Shown here piece after piece: positions 12,301 through 23,863 of a DNA stretch of 64,000 nt. Each line of letters starts with the position of its first letter. The stretch's first letter is position 1. Source of the DNA: Whitmania pigra (lineage: Eukaryota; Annelida; Clitellata; Hirudinida; Haemopidae); contig JAJTWR010000044.1 of NCBI GenBank assembly GCA_021613335.1, forward strand, positions 4,295,501 through 4,359,500. Reading direction: 5' to 3'. The notes beneath the pieces are model-generated. The model made no database searches, was not told where the DNA came from, and saw nothing but the letters and a program-made list of their open reading frames with translations. The position numbers and the translations under genes were made by a program.

Positions 12301-13329
12301 TTCAACAATTCACTGGGTGAAAGATCCGACGTGCAAACTGTATGATCCTAAACTACTATATGAGACAAGAACAGCTATAGGTGAAGCATTGGCAATCTTA
12401 TTTATCAAATCGTTTGACTCAGGAACAATACCAAGAGATTGGAAAGATGCAATAGTAGTTCCTCTATTCAAAAAGGGAAGTAGAAGTTTGCCATCCAACT
12501 ACAGGCCAGTAAGCTTAACTTCTATAGTTTGCAAGGTAATGGAAAGAATGATCAAAAGAGGCTGTATAAACTTTTTTTGGAAGAAACGAAGTGATTGGAA
12601 AGAGCCAACATGGTTTTACTAAGAACAGATTGTGTCTTACCAACCTACTTAAGTTTGTTGAAGAAATTTATGAGTGGGTTGATCATGACAAGGCTGTAGA
12701 TGTAGAGTACCTAGACTTCGCAAAAGCATTTGATAAGGTGCCCCATCAAAGGCTTCAAAAAAAGCTCAGTGCATGTGGGATTGAAGGCAAACCATTGCAT
12801 CGGTTTACAAACTGGTTGACAGATAGGAGACAGAAGGTAGGCATGGGAGGAATTTATTCAGAGTGGCATCCAGTACTTAGCGGCGCTCCACAAGGATCGG
12901 TGCTTGGACCTGTACTGTTCTGCAGTGATGGTAACTACTATAAGTAGTTAACTACTAGTTAATAACTACTCTTAAAAAAGTAGTTAAAAAATAGTAGTTA
13001 ACTATTTTTAAAGTAGTTATAATTTAGTAGTTAATAACTACTCTTAAAAAAGTAGTTAAAAAATTTTAAAAAGTTAAAAACTATTTTTAAAGTAGTTATT
13101 AACTACAAATAGTTAACTACTTTTTAACTATTTTAAAAAAAAAATTTTAAATAAAATGAAGAAAAATATTTTTTTCCAATTTTACAATTTGGTACATCAC
13201 TTTGCAATCACAATATCTTTGTTTTCAACTTTTGCTTAATATCGCCATTTCTCGCTTCTGAATTATTACTCTTAGTAGTCGTATTCTGAAAATGTTTTAT
13301 ATAAATTGCGATTTGGTTTTGTATAAACT

Positions 13330-13412
13330 TGTGTGCGCCTGCATGGCCTAACCGTTAGGCCTTTTACGATGGCAGCACGGGGTTCAAACCCCGCTGCGGG
13401 AGCACCGTCCTA
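13330..13412 (+). repeat. tRNA-like sequence inside the hAT (SINE head or tRNA pseudogene)
   Basis: Contains an A-box-like stretch (GCATGGCCTAACCGTTAGG) and a B-box GGTTCAAACCC. The ends GTGCGCC and GGAGCAC can pair at 6 of 7 positions. The T-arm pairs imperfectly and there is no convincing anticodon arm. It is therefore more likely a tRNA-derived SINE fragment or decayed tRNA than a working tRNA gene. Confidence 0.4.
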
Positions 13413-13533
13413 ATTATCTAGATATGCAACGGAAGTTAATAAAACAAACATTATATAAATTTGCGATTTTAATGCAGCTAATTTTGTAAAGGCATTTTCA
13501 TTAGTTGTTGAGAAAAACTCTATTACTGATGAC

Positions 13534-14136
13534 ATGGACGAGCCATTATGTGATATTTCTGAAGATCTTGTTGGCGAAAGTATAGCCGATTTGATTGAAA
13601 ACGAACAAGATATTGATAATGTGGATAATGGGCTTCCTTTGCCTCCTCATAAGCGCTGCGGTAATCATACCTTAAATCTTGTGGCTACTGTGGATGCAAT
13701 GAAAGCAAGGGATAATCTGCAATACAAACGACTTTATGATAGTAGATCAGTGGCAAAGATTGCATCATTATCAAACTCAGTTCATCGCAGTGTAAAAAAT
13801 GCTGAGGTTGTACAGGACGTTACAGGTTCAACAATCACCATCTCTGCGGACAATGCGGCTCAGAATAGTGAATATGAGGATTTATATGACTATATGGATT
13901 ATTTATCAAATTCCGCAAGAAATGTACAAACTCTACTTAATTATCCAACTGTTTGTGCTGCATTCATCAAGCTTAATTCAACATTACCAAGTTCGGCAGC
14001 AGTAGAAAGACTTTTTAGTCTATCAGGGCAGGTTTTATGTAACAGACGATGTAAATTATCGGATAATCATATCGACATGATGATTTTTTTAAGAGATCGC
14101 CTGAAACATCCACTGAATACTTCTGTTTTTGATTAA
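13534..14136 (+). pseudogene. hAT transposase remnant, 200 codons (C-terminal dimerisation domain)
   Basis: The open frame joins a short acidic N-terminal piece, a HKRCGNHTLNLVATVDA block (the hAT CxxHxxNL-type motif) and then the C-terminal signature TLPSSAAVERLFSLSGQVL followed by NRRCKLSDNHIDMMIFLRDR. The central catalytic part with the DDE residues is largely deleted, so the element cannot move itself. The intact-looking frame ends in a stop 230 bases before the right terminus. Confidence 0.75.
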
Positions 14137-14920
14137 TTTGGACAATAAAATTTTGTTGAAAATGTTACACTAGCGTAAATAAATATGCTAATAATTATGT
14201 TTTGTTCAATTGTCCAGAAAATTAATTTTATCAAATGTCAACGGAAGAGTAGTTAAAAAGTAGTTAACTACTATGCAAGTAGTTAAGGAGTAGTTACTAA
14301 CTACTTTTTTATAAAAATAGTTAACTACAGTAGTTAACTACTTTTTAAGTAGTTAAAGTCCATCACTGCTGTTCTGCATATATATAAATGATCTGGATGA
14401 TGGCATAAGATCTAAGTTATCCAAGTATGCTGACGACACCAATGTAGCAAGAAGTGTCAGCAAGCAGGAAGATGTAGATACACTTCAGGAAGATCTTAAC
14501 AAGTTATTCAAATGGGCAGAAGATTGGCAGATGCTTTTCAACGTAAGCAAATGCTCCATTATGCATATGGGATGCAAAAACACGAAAGAGATCTGGGGTT
14601 AATAATGCAGAACAATGAAAAAGCATCTTTACAGTGCATGGAAGTTGCTAAAAAACAGAGTACTTGGAATGATAAAGAGAACAAGGTGTTGGAATAGCGA
14701 CAGCCATGTTTTTATTATGTTAATGTTCTCTAGTTGTGACCTAGTTTTCTTTGTTGCATGTTTAGAGTTCTAAGCTTTTGTTCTCTAGTCGCCATTGTGT
14801 TGTTGAGCTTCTACTGGTTTGTTGATTAAATAGCGTTTTATTTTATCAGTTTATGGGCCCAGTATAGCCCAACAGTTAAAGCTGATCAGTATCAAAGTTT
14901 TGCGACTTAATAGGTTCGGT

Positions 14921-16149
14921 CAGGGGCGCAACCAGCGAAAAATGCTGGGGGGGGGGCTCAAGTTTAGAAAAGCCCGACGCAGTCGAAAAATTTTTGAAAC
15001 TGTTCAAATCAATACTACTAATTTTAATTAATAAAAAATTAAAGATAGAACTGATTATTATTATAAGTTTTTATTTATAAGTCTGCAGTCTTTTTTTGTA
15101 TCTTTAATAATTTATTGGTGAGCTTGACTATCTTCTGTTTCAAAGTTTCAAGCCAGTTAAAGCAACTGTAAAAAAAAAGTTTATGATATGTTTAAAATTG
15201 TAATATGATGTGATTGATATCCTAAACATTTCACCTAATCTAAATTATGTATAAAATTAAGATCCTAAACAGTTTAAAACAATTTTGAAATGTTGTAGTC
15301 TAAATTACATTTTGATGTGTTTGCAGTTACAAAATAATTTTTCGATCAATCTGTGAAAATCTGTTCACCACTTTATTTACTGGAAGAAGTGCAGTAGTTG
15401 TTTTGTTCACAGATATTCTCAATAAACTTTGCAAACGACAGGCAGACATAGTCGTCCCGAGATGACTTTTAATAAGGCGAAGTTTAGAAAATGCCCTTTC
15501 TGCATCTGATGACGTAAATGTCTGAGTAAGAGCAACATCGAGCATATGCAACTCGGGCTGAATGCTTGTGGCACAGAAAAGATCTTGCAGTTCGATACAT
15601 GCATTGGGATCAGACTGATCAGCACGTAAACTTGTCGATGTGAATTGGAGCTGTCTTTGCACAGTTTCAGCGTCTTTTCCATGAAGGTTGCAGAGTTCCG
15701 AAAGCTCGGGAGTCATTGTGCCATTCTGCAAAGCATCAAGAGCAGCCAAGGCAGGGTTGTCAAAACGGCATTATCTGATCATCAGATAACCAGCGAAAAA
15801 TGCTGGGGGGGGGGGAAGCTCAAGTTTAGACAAGGGACGAAAGCCCGACGCAGTCGAAAAATTTTTGAAACTGTTTAAATCAAAACTACCAATTATAATT
15901 AATAAAGAATTAAAAATAGAACAGATTATTATTATTATGAGTTTGACTATCTTCTGTCTACAGTCTTATTTTGTATCTTTAATAATTTATTAATGAGTTT
16001 GACTATCTTCTGTCTCAAAGTTTCAAACCAGTTAAATCCCCTTACCCCCCCCCACCAAAAAAAAACTGATCGGATTTGGAAAAATTGCAGGGTCTCTCCT
16101 ATTAGGCCTGGGGGGCTTGCGCCCCCCTGCCCCCCTAGTTGCGCCACTG
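14921..16149 (-). mobile_element. Complete hAT element (1,229 bp) with 8-bp target duplication
   Basis: Termini are CAGGGGCGCAACCAGCG on the left and GTTGCGCCACTG on the right, nearly perfect inverted repeats. They are flanked by the direct 8-mer GGTTCGGT (14,913-14,920 and 16,150-16,157). The minus strand carries a transposase remnant at 15,327-15,749. A second copy of the left-end sequence (CCAGCGAAAAATGCTGGGG) restarts at about 15,790, so the element contains an internal duplication of its end. Confidence 0.9.
15327..15749 (-). pseudogene. hAT transposase remnant (ZMYM1-like C-terminus)
   Basis: A 140-codon open frame with AERAFSKLRLIKSHLGTTMS and LQSLLRISVNK, the C-terminal dimerisation motif of the DUF4371/ZMYM1-type hAT transposases. 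Upstream is a helical region with QLQFTSTSLRADQSDPN. The N-terminal zinc finger and catalytic residues are absent. The reading frame lies wholly inside the element at 14,921-16,149 and on its minus strand, so it was probably its transposase. Confidence 0.75.
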
Positions 16150-16880
16150 GGTTCGGTAAATCGATAGAAGTTTCGATCACCATCACGAGCATCTGGAGAA
16201 ACAGTGATCTGTAAGGTGGAATGGAAAAGTTTCATTGATTTTTTGAGCCATAATAAAATAGAAACTGATCATGTATCATTCATAAAAGGGTAAAACCGTC
16301 CGAGCTGCACACAGCCTTAATGAGATGAAAAATAAGAAACATAAACAAAATTAGCTCCGCCTATAATAATTAAAAGTAAATGTCTCTACTAAATTTTTAA
16401 ATTTTGACATGACTAGAAGTTTTTCACAAATGTACATTATTTTGAAGCAAATAAAAATATAGCACGATTATCTATTATAAAGTGATTGGTACTTAGCGAT
16501 GAGGGGGGATCCGGTTTTTGGCAAAATTTGAGTCTCGTAAACATAGAAATTATATAAATGATACATATTGCGAAAGGGGAGATAATGACCTTTCTGAATA
16601 TTATAAAATTATTAAATTTCCTAAATTTTATTATTATAAAAATTGCTTGCAAAAATTAATTTTTTATAAACTAAAACTTTTTAACATAGAAATCTATTGT
16701 AGTTGGTATCATCTTGTAGGGCTAATAAATATCTTCAAAATGACATATACCATGGTACAATTCCATGTACCAAAGTTGAGATATCACGCCTTAAAGTTTT
16801 ACAGACGACTGAAATACTGCGGTTATATCTTGTGGTTTAAGTGACTTATAAAACATGGGATTGCTACGATATCTATTTAG
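16150..16880. other. No gene recognised
   Basis: AT-rich sequence. A 108-codon plus frame at 16,518-16,844 has AT-driven composition (many I, K, Y, F) and resembles no family I know, so I do not call it a gene. Confidence 0.5.
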
Positions 16881-17397
16881 CACTGTCCCAGCAAACACCG
16901 CCAGGTGGGGACCGTGCGGTCTAAAGGCGGGTTGCCCAGTTTGCCCAGTTCAGCGGGTTACGTCCGGGCAAAGTCTCGGGATAGGTACGGGACCCGTGGG
17001 GGAAAGAAACTCATTATTATGCCATAGAGCCCACAAGGGTCCCGAGCATAGCCCAGTTGCTTATCCCCGCCGGAAAATAATGTGTATATGTATAAAATAA
17101 ATTTTATTCATAATTAATGATATTTCTATAATGTAAACATTTAGTGAATCCTTGCAATTACTCTGTTTGTAAAATTGTTTAGTTATGTATAACTAGTTTC
17201 ATTATATACAACAGCGTGGGTCTTACATTTAGCGGTAAAATTGGATTCATTGTTGATTTGTTACCGAATTCAACGATACAAGCGCTCTCAGTCGAACGAG
17301 TTGAACGCCGAAAAAGTGAGTTAATCAACTTAATAATTGCTTTTTTGGCACATTTGCTTTAGGAAGAAGATTAAGCAACGATAAAACTTTCTGCAAC

Positions 17398-17508
17398 ATG
17401 AGTTTATCGCCATACGTTTAAGAGAGAACGAAAAGACGTCAATTAGCTAGACGAGTTGAAGAAATTATGAATCACTTGAAAACTGATAACTATGTTAACA
17501 TTGCATAT
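17398..17508 (+). pseudogene. EnSpm-like transposase, N-terminal piece
   Basis: Begins MSLSPYV followed by an in-frame TAA, then ERTKRRQLARRVEEIMNHL, a basic N-terminal region typical of this transposase family. It runs straight into the copia target site. The stop and the insertion both inactivate it. Confidence 0.5.
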
Positions 17509-17512
17509 TCCT

Positions 17513-17756
17513 TGTTGAGTTTGTCATAACTAATGTCTGATGATGGAATAAATACAAAGTTGTATCAGAAGGTTAATGTAGTTTATTTAAACTAAATAAA
17601 CATCTAAGAAACGACTAAGAAACTACGTAAGAACTCGACTCGACGAACTACACGACAACGGCAATCAAAAAACAGTTTAGAACTAGCTAAGCGTCCCCAG
17701 ACAACAAAACATAGATACATATATCATATTAAATCACACATAGTTTAAACTCAACA
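17513..17756 (-). repeat. Copia 3' LTR
   Basis: Defined by match to the other LTR, by the inverted ends TGTTGAGTTT/AAACTCAACA and by the adjoining TTCCT duplication. Confidence 0.95.
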
Positions 17757-18644
17757 CTCCCTCTCAAACTGTGATGTGTCCAGTGTCAATATCATAACGC
17801 TTAGAACATTCATAATAGCAGGAATGAAAGTTCTCAATTTGTTAATAGACAATGATTTTGTGAACATGTCAGCAATGTTCTTCTCGGATGGAATGTACTT
17901 CGGTTTTATGAAACCACTTGCCACTTCTGATCGGATGAAATGATACTTGATATCAATATGCTTCGATCTTTGATGAAAAACAGGATTCTTTGTCAACTCA
18001 ATTGCACTCTGATTGTCGACATTGAGTGTAACAGAATTGTTCGTAATTCCTCCGGTCATGTCTTTTAACAAACACATCAGAAACTTTGCTTCTTGCACAG
18101 CTGCACACATTGACATATATTCTGCTTCGCAGGTCGATAATGCAATAGTTGGTTGTTTTCTAGACTTCCATGAAATCAATGGACCAGTACTCGACAACAT
18201 AAAACCATATCCAGTAATACTAAGACGGTCTTTAGAATTTGCCCAATCAGCATCACAATATCCGATCAAATCTAAATCACCATCAGACCTCTTGAAAATT
18301 AAACTGTAGCTCATTGTTCCCTTTAAATATCTTAGGACATGTTTAGCCATCGTCATGTGAATATTCATCGGCTTTGATGTGAATTGTGATAGATAGGAAA
18401 CTACAAAACATAAATCAGGTCTTGTAGCAGACATTGCATAGATCAAACTTCCAATTACAGATCTGTACAGGTGCACATTTTCAAAATCAACAGTGTCTTC
18501 ATCTTTCAGTTTGTTCAAATTCAAATCACATGGCGTAGATCTAGGTTTGCAGTCACTCATGTTGAATTTTGACAGCATTTTTTCAACATATTTGGATTGA
18601 TTCACCTTAATCATTTCACCTCCAGATGAGCATTCAAATTGCAT
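17751..18644 (-). pseudogene. Copia pol 3' part (connection and RNase H), frame-shifted
   Basis: Continues the polyprotein after the duplication. It shows SATRPDLCFVVSYLSQFTSK, then GYCDADWANSKDRLSITGY and SWKSRKQPTIALSTCEAEY, the Ty1/copia RNase H with its DADWA and CEAEY acidic residues, and KHIDIKYHFIR near the end. It ends six codons inside the 3' LTR boundary. Confidence 0.9.
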
Positions 18645-18796
18645 TCAAATTGTTTGTTCAAATTCAAATCACATGGCGTAGATCTAGGTTTGCAGTCACT
18701 CATGTTGAATTTTGACAGCATTTTTTCAACATATTTGGATTGATTCACCTTAATCATTTCACCTCCAGATGAGCATTCAAATTGCATTCCAAGAAA
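18511..18796. repeat. 143-bp tandem duplication inside copia pol
   Basis: The sequence from 18,511 repeats from 18,654 with a period of 143 bp and very high identity. Since 143 is not a multiple of 3, it causes the frame break between the two copia reading frames. Confidence 0.9.
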
Positions 18797-21700
18797 CCAT
18801 GTTAATTGTCCAAGATCCTTCATTTTGAACTTTGAATGCAAAGATTGTTTTACAGATTTCAACACGGATTCATCACTCGCAGCAATGATAATATCATCAA
18901 CCCAGAAGAGAATGATGACTTTAGAATCTGTATTAAGACGAGTGTAGACGCAATGATCAGCTGATGACTGTTCAAAACTTTCAGAAATCAAAAAATCATG
19001 CAACATGTTATTCCAATTTCTGCCACTCTGTTTCAGGCCATACAGAGATTTTTTTAGTTTCAGAACAATTTTATTATCAGTTTTGTCATCAACAGAAAAA
19101 CCTTCAGGTTGTTCAATGTATAATTCACAATCAATTGGAGCATTTAGATATGCTGTTTTAACATCCATCTGGTGTACAATCAGATTACGTTGTACTGCTA
19201 ACTGCATCATCATTCGTATCGATGTAACTCGAACAGTTGGTGAAAAAGTTTCTGTATAGTCAATGTCTTTTATTTGCGAATAACCTTTGGCAACATATCG
19301 GGCTTTATATTGCTCACTGCCGTCCGGTCCAAACTTCACAGCATAGACCCAACGACCTTTGATTACTTTACGACTCTCAGGTAGTAGACATTGTTCAAAA
19401 GTGTCGTTTTCCATTAACGAGTTCATTTCCTCAGACATGGCTTGTTTCCAGTATCTAGATTCTGAAGAAGATATGGCTTCATTGTACGTATTTGGCACAT
19501 CAGACATTTTATAGCAGTAATGAACATTAAGATTAATTGAGTCATCATCCAGAATATAGTCACTCAAATACTTTGGTTTGTTCGTGTTTCGTTTAGGATA
19601 TTTGCGAACAATCGAATCTGAATTTGAGGTATCCTGGGTTTCAGTTTGTGCAATTTCATCACTTCTTACATCTGCCTTTGTTTCCGTTTCAACTCCAGTC
19701 AGTTTTTGATCAATGTAGCCGTCAGAAAAATCACTAACAACAACTTCACTTTCATTTGAATCAAATTTGTTCGTGAAACGCACGCACCTTGATTTTTTCA
19801 CAACTCCAGAATTTTTGAAATACACGAGATAAGCTGGACTTTCATGATCATACCCTATGAATACTGCTTTCTCGCTTCTTGGGTCAAGTTTCTTCTTATC
19901 TTGTACAAAAGCATAGCATGTTGAACCAAAAACAGACATGCGGGACAGGTCAGGCTTCTTGCCGGTCAAATTTTCATATGGTGTTTTACCAGTTCGTGGG
20001 CAAAAACATCGATTATGTGTGTATGCCGCAGCACGCACAGCGTATGTCCACAGTTCTTTTGGTAGTTGAGATTGGATTAGTAAACATCTCGCCATCTCAA
20101 ACAATGATCGCCAACTTCGTTCAACAGTTCCGTTTTGATGTGGCGAATAGGGCGCAGATTTTTCATGTTTTATCCGATGCTTCAGCAATAGTGATTTGAA
20201 ATCTCTATTCGTGAATTCTGTTCCATTGTCGGTTCTCAAACGTTTAACTTTTGCGATAGGTGCACAATCAGCAAAAAACTTCTGAGCAGCATGAACAACA
20301 TCACATCTCTGGCGCAGGAAATAAACAGTACTGGCTCCAGATAGGTCATCCACAAAACAAACAGCATATTTGAAACCATTTCTTGCAGTAGGTGTGATAG
20401 GACCACTTAAATCACAATGAACAAGTTCTAACGGTTCTTTGGCACCCACATCACTTTGCCTGTTGAAAGACTGTGTCATTTTCCCAAGAGTGCAAACTTC
20501 ACATTGAAATTCTGATTTGTCGGCAATTTTCATTCCATCAACAACAGATTCCAGTTTCAAGATATCTCTGACATTGCAATGACCAAGGATCAAGTGCCAC
20601 TCATGTAGGCTGTGTTTATTGTTAGTTCTGTCAGCAACATTGTTCAGGTAGTACAGCTTTCCAGACTTGCAAATATTAAAAATAGTACCATTCTGAGCAA
20701 CAAGTTCTGCACAATGTGGGTTGAAATTTACAGTCGCTCCTTTCGCTGTTGCTGCCTGAACAGAAAAAATATCTTGTCGATATGACGGAACATATAATGC
20801 ATTCTCTAGGTTGACATCTCTGGGTTTTCCATCTAAACTTTGTAGACAGACTTTTGCTGTACCTCGACCTTGCACGATTCCAATTGATCTAGAGCCATTT
20901 GCTAGTTCAATGCAGTGATCATTGGGCTCAAAATTGTCTTCAAAACATACAAACTTTGATTTGTTAGTAACAATATGGGTTGTAGCACCACAATCAACCA
21001 GTAGACTGTCACGATCCACGCTTTGACACTCAGATACTTTGAAAAGAAATGAATCTGATTGTCCTCCTGCTTGCTTGTTCTCTGTGACAGACTTTGCACT
21101 GTGTTGTTTCTTTCTACATTTCAGTGTATTATGCGATGTACTTCTGCATACTTCACACCACTTCTTTTGAACAACTTTCACTGCTGGGTTTTGTTCTTTT
21201 CGCATTTTACATTCAAATGATTTGTGACCATATTTGCGGCATGTGAAACACTGTATGGATTTTGCATCATTTAACATAACGTGATCCTCATGATCACGTG
21301 AGTAGATCTGTTTTTCGTTTTCTTCAAAACTTCGCAAAGCAACTTTAAATTCTGCAAAACTGTGATCTCTATCTTTTTGTGTTGTAACAGTACAGAAAGT
21401 CTTGTACGTCAGTGGCCGACCTTTCAGGATCATAGCGATGAGTAAACTATCACTTACCACTTCGCCAGCTCTCTTCAACGAAGATGCTGCGGTCTCAGCT
21501 CGCAACATATAATCAGTCGTACTTTCATTTTCGGACTTTGAAAGAGTCGTTAATTCAGTGTACAGAGATATAATTTTGGGTTTTGACTTACCTAGGTAGT
21601 GTTCCCGCAGGATTTCTAGTGCTTTCTTTCCATTGTCTCTGGCGTCTCGTATGACTAGTGATAGACTTCGATCATCTAGACATTGAATAAGTTCGGCGAA

Positions 21701-21838
21701 TGCCTCGGCATTTTTTTCAGCGTCTGGTTCTTCAGCACATACGAACACATCGTGAAGTTTCTGTAGTCTCATGAATCCCAAGAATTTGACTTCCCATAAT
21801 TCATACCTTCTTTCATCACCATCAAACATCAAACGCAT
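18611..21838 (-). pseudogene. Copia gag-pol polyprotein, main frame
   Basis: One open frame of more than 1,000 codons. A start at 21,838, just after the primer-binding site, is chosen because the frame upstream lies in the LTR. In order: Gag; a CCHC knuckle CFTCRKYGHKSFEC; a second CxxC region; protease motif LLVDCGATTHIV; integrase zinc domain WHLILGHCNVRDI with CEVC; integrase core with VHCDLSGPIT, RTDNGTEFTN and PHQNGTVERSWR (D, D, E); and reverse transcriptase with MDVKTAYLNAPI and FWVDDIIIAAS. It terminates early in the palm-to-RNase H linker because a 143-bp tandem duplication shifts the frame. The rest continues at 17,751-18,644. Confidence 0.9.
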
Positions 21839-21839
21839 C

Positions 21840-21853
21840 CTGGGCCCATAACC
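21840..21853 (-). promoter_or_regulatory. Copia primer-binding site for a half initiator-tRNA-Met
   Basis: Directly next to the 5' LTR the plus strand reads CTGGGCCCATAACC. This equals the anticodon arm of eukaryotic initiator tRNA-Met (about positions 27-40, including the CAT anticodon). The element's RNA is therefore complementary to the middle of the tRNA, not to its 3' end. Drosophila copia is known to prime from a cleaved tRNA-iMet half in this way. Confidence 0.85.
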
Positions 21854-22097
21854 TGATGAGTTTGTCATAACTAATGTCTGATGATGGAATAAATACAAAG
21901 TTGTATCAGAAGGTTAATGTAGTTTATTTAAACTAAATAAACATCTAAGAAACGACTAAGAAACTACGTAAGAACTCGACTCGACGAACTACACGACAAC
22001 GGCAATCAAAAAACAGTTTAGAACTAGCTAAGCGTCCCCAGACAACAAAACATAGATACATATATCATATTAAATCACACATAGTTTAAACTCAACA
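21854..22097 (-). repeat. Copia 5' LTR
   Basis: Same 244-bp sequence as the 3' LTR, with one mismatch in the terminal inverted repeat (TGATGAG in place of TGTTGAG). Confidence 0.95.
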
Positions 22098-22102
22098 TTC
22101 CT

Positions 22103-23863
22103 TCATGCTCCAATACAGATGTAAATGATGTTTCTAGATTTAGAAATTCAGTCGATACCGTAAGCCAGAGAGTATTAGAGTCAGTTGACGATGAATTACA
22201 TCGACAATTTGATGAGGATACATGGTCCATTCGTTTCCAAAATTCAAGAAGAAGAAATGGGTTTGGAAGATCTAAATCATTATTCAGAAGAAGAAAGAGA
22301 TTTGGAAGATCCAAATCATGAAACTGATGAGTTTAACATAACTGAAGAGCTTGCTCGTAGGGCTGTGTCTAATAACATCTGTCATAAAGCTATAACAGAC
22401 TTATTGAAAGTTCTTAAGCATGATTTGCCAAATGATTCTAGAACTCTTCTTGGAACCAATAAGACAATAAAATGCACAACTTTGGCTGGAGGGGACTATT
22501 TTTATTTTGGTGTGCAGTATTGGCTGGAAAAATATGTAAATTTAATGGGAACAAATATTTGCCCAAATATTTTGAATATTAACATAAATATAGAAAGTTC
22601 AACCACATCTTTGTGGCCTATTTTAGCATGCATATCTGACAATACAAAATCTGATGTTTTTCCTGTGGCATTATTTTGTGGAACTAGCAAGAATTTGTTG
22701 CAGAAATTAAGATTTTAGAAAACACAGGTTTTGTTTTTGAGGGAAAAATTTTTAAAGTATTTTTGAATGCTGTTATTTGCGATGCTCCAGCAAGAGCTTT
22801 TGTAAAATGTATTAAAACTCATAATAGTTATAATTGTTGTGAGAGATGTGTACAAACGGATGAATGGCACAATAAAGTTGCGTTGCCTGGTTTGGACTGC
22901 ATTAATAGAACTGATGAATCATTTATTGCCAGTCATGATCCAAACCATCATGTGGGCATATCACCTTTATCACAATTGTCAGTAGGTATGGTTTCATCTT
23001 TTCCGTTGGACTATATGCATTTAATATGCTTAGGAGTGGCCCGTAGGTTGCTGAATTTATGGCTTCATGGTCCACGTAACACAAGATTATCCCATGGACA
23101 AATAACTATAATATCAGATAGGCTCATTGACCTGCGCCATTCTATTCCTAATGAATTTTCCCGAAAAACACGTTCTCTTCTGGAGTTCAAAAGATGGAAG
23201 GCAACAGAATTTCGACTTTTTGTAATTTATACAGGACCTGTAGTTTTAAAAGGAATTTTGTCTCCTGACTTATATTTAAATTTTTTAAATTTGTCAGTTG
23301 CTGTTAGACTACTATTGACTCCAAATTTGAATAATAATCTTGTAGATTATTCATCACAACTCTTGAAGTATTTTGTTAATGAATTTGGAAATTTGTATGG
23401 AAAAAATCAATTGGTTTACAATGTGCATTCACTTATCAGATGATGTTAGACGTTTTGGGACACTAGATAACGTATCATCTTTTAAATTTTAAACTTTTTT
23501 TTACCAATTAAAAAAATTGGTTAGAAAACCAAATAAACCTGTTGCTCAAATAGTTAAAAGAGTCAAAGAGGGTCATTTGTTTTATATACCGGAGCTTTTA
23601 AATTGGGCACGTCCACTTTTCCGGCGTTTCATTTCTTATCGACGGACCACTCAGCCAAGGGAATAATTAATGTTTTAGCTTCTTACAAAATAGAACTCAT
23701 GATGGAAGTCGATAAATGGCCTGTGTTTTCTTCTTTTGTCACAGATTATTGTTTGGCCTCAATAATTGCATTAATGAGGATTTTCAATGACATGTCAGTA
23801 ACTGAATACATACAACACATGTATTCACGATTTGTCCTCCTGGAAAAGGAGACAAGAGCATGA
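22103..23863 (+). pseudogene. EnSpm-like transposase, main body in three frames
   Basis: Coding blocks at 22,185-22,718, 22,763-23,443 and 23,603-23,863. Marker motifs are CDAPARAFVKCIKTHNSYNC followed by CERCVQTDEW, a Cys pair in a zinc-ribbon-like arrangement, and then PLDYMHLICLGVARRLLNLW. The CDAPAR...GC.RC and DYMHL.CLGV blocks are shared with animal EnSpm/CACTA-like transposases and the uncharacterised proteins derived from them. A frameshift near 22,715 and breaks at 23,443-23,600 disable it. The family name is from memory and should be checked. Confidence 0.6.

Larger units (their letters stand above)
12923..14368 (+). mobile_element. Complete hAT element (1,446 bp) with 8-bp target duplication
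   Basis: Ends are CAGTGATGG and CCATCACTG, perfect inverted termini, flanked by the direct 8-mer CTGTTCTG (12,915-12,922 and 14,369-14,376). Removing one 8-mer restores the CR1 sequence seen at about 43,380. Subterminal regions are dense in AGTTAACTACT and TAGTTAACTAC repeats, likely transposase binding sites. A remnant transposase reading frame spans 13,534-14,136. CAG...CTG ends with an 8-bp duplication are the hAT signature. Confidence 0.92.
12335..14692 (+). pseudogene. CR1 LINE copy 1, split by a hAT insertion
   Basis: CR1 reverse transcriptase in two blocks, 12,335-12,922 and 14,369-14,692. The first holds TIPRDWKDAIVVPLFKKGSR, LPSNYRPVSLTSIVCKVMER, HGFTKNR, YLDFAKAFDKVPHQRLQKKL and GAPQGSVLGPVLF. 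The second resumes exactly downstream with the SKYADDTNVARSVSKQED block after an insertion between the two halves of the catalytic region. It matches the longer minus-strand copy at 42.6-45.4 kb. A frameshift at about 12,570 and truncation at both ends make it dead. Confidence 0.85.
17513..22097 (-). mobile_element. Ty1/copia retrotransposon with 244-bp LTRs and 5-bp target duplication
   Basis: Two LTRs of 244 bp (17,513-17,756 and 21,854-22,097) differ in at least one terminal base and otherwise look identical. They begin TGTTGAGTTT (or TGATGAGTTT) and end AAACTCAACA. The flanks carry TTCCT at 17,508-17,512 and 22,098-22,102. Transcription runs on the minus strand, so the right LTR is the 5' LTR. 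The near-identity of the LTRs means recent insertion. The polyprotein is broken by a 143-bp tandem duplication. Confidence 0.95.

Noticed and set aside
13330..13412. A functional tRNA gene
   Set aside because: The T-arm and anticodon arm do not fold properly and it sits in a transposon; called a tRNA-like repeat instead.
16518..16844. A 108-codon plus-strand frame as a gene
   Set aside because: Residue composition follows the AT bias (I, K, Y, F) and there is no motif or start context.
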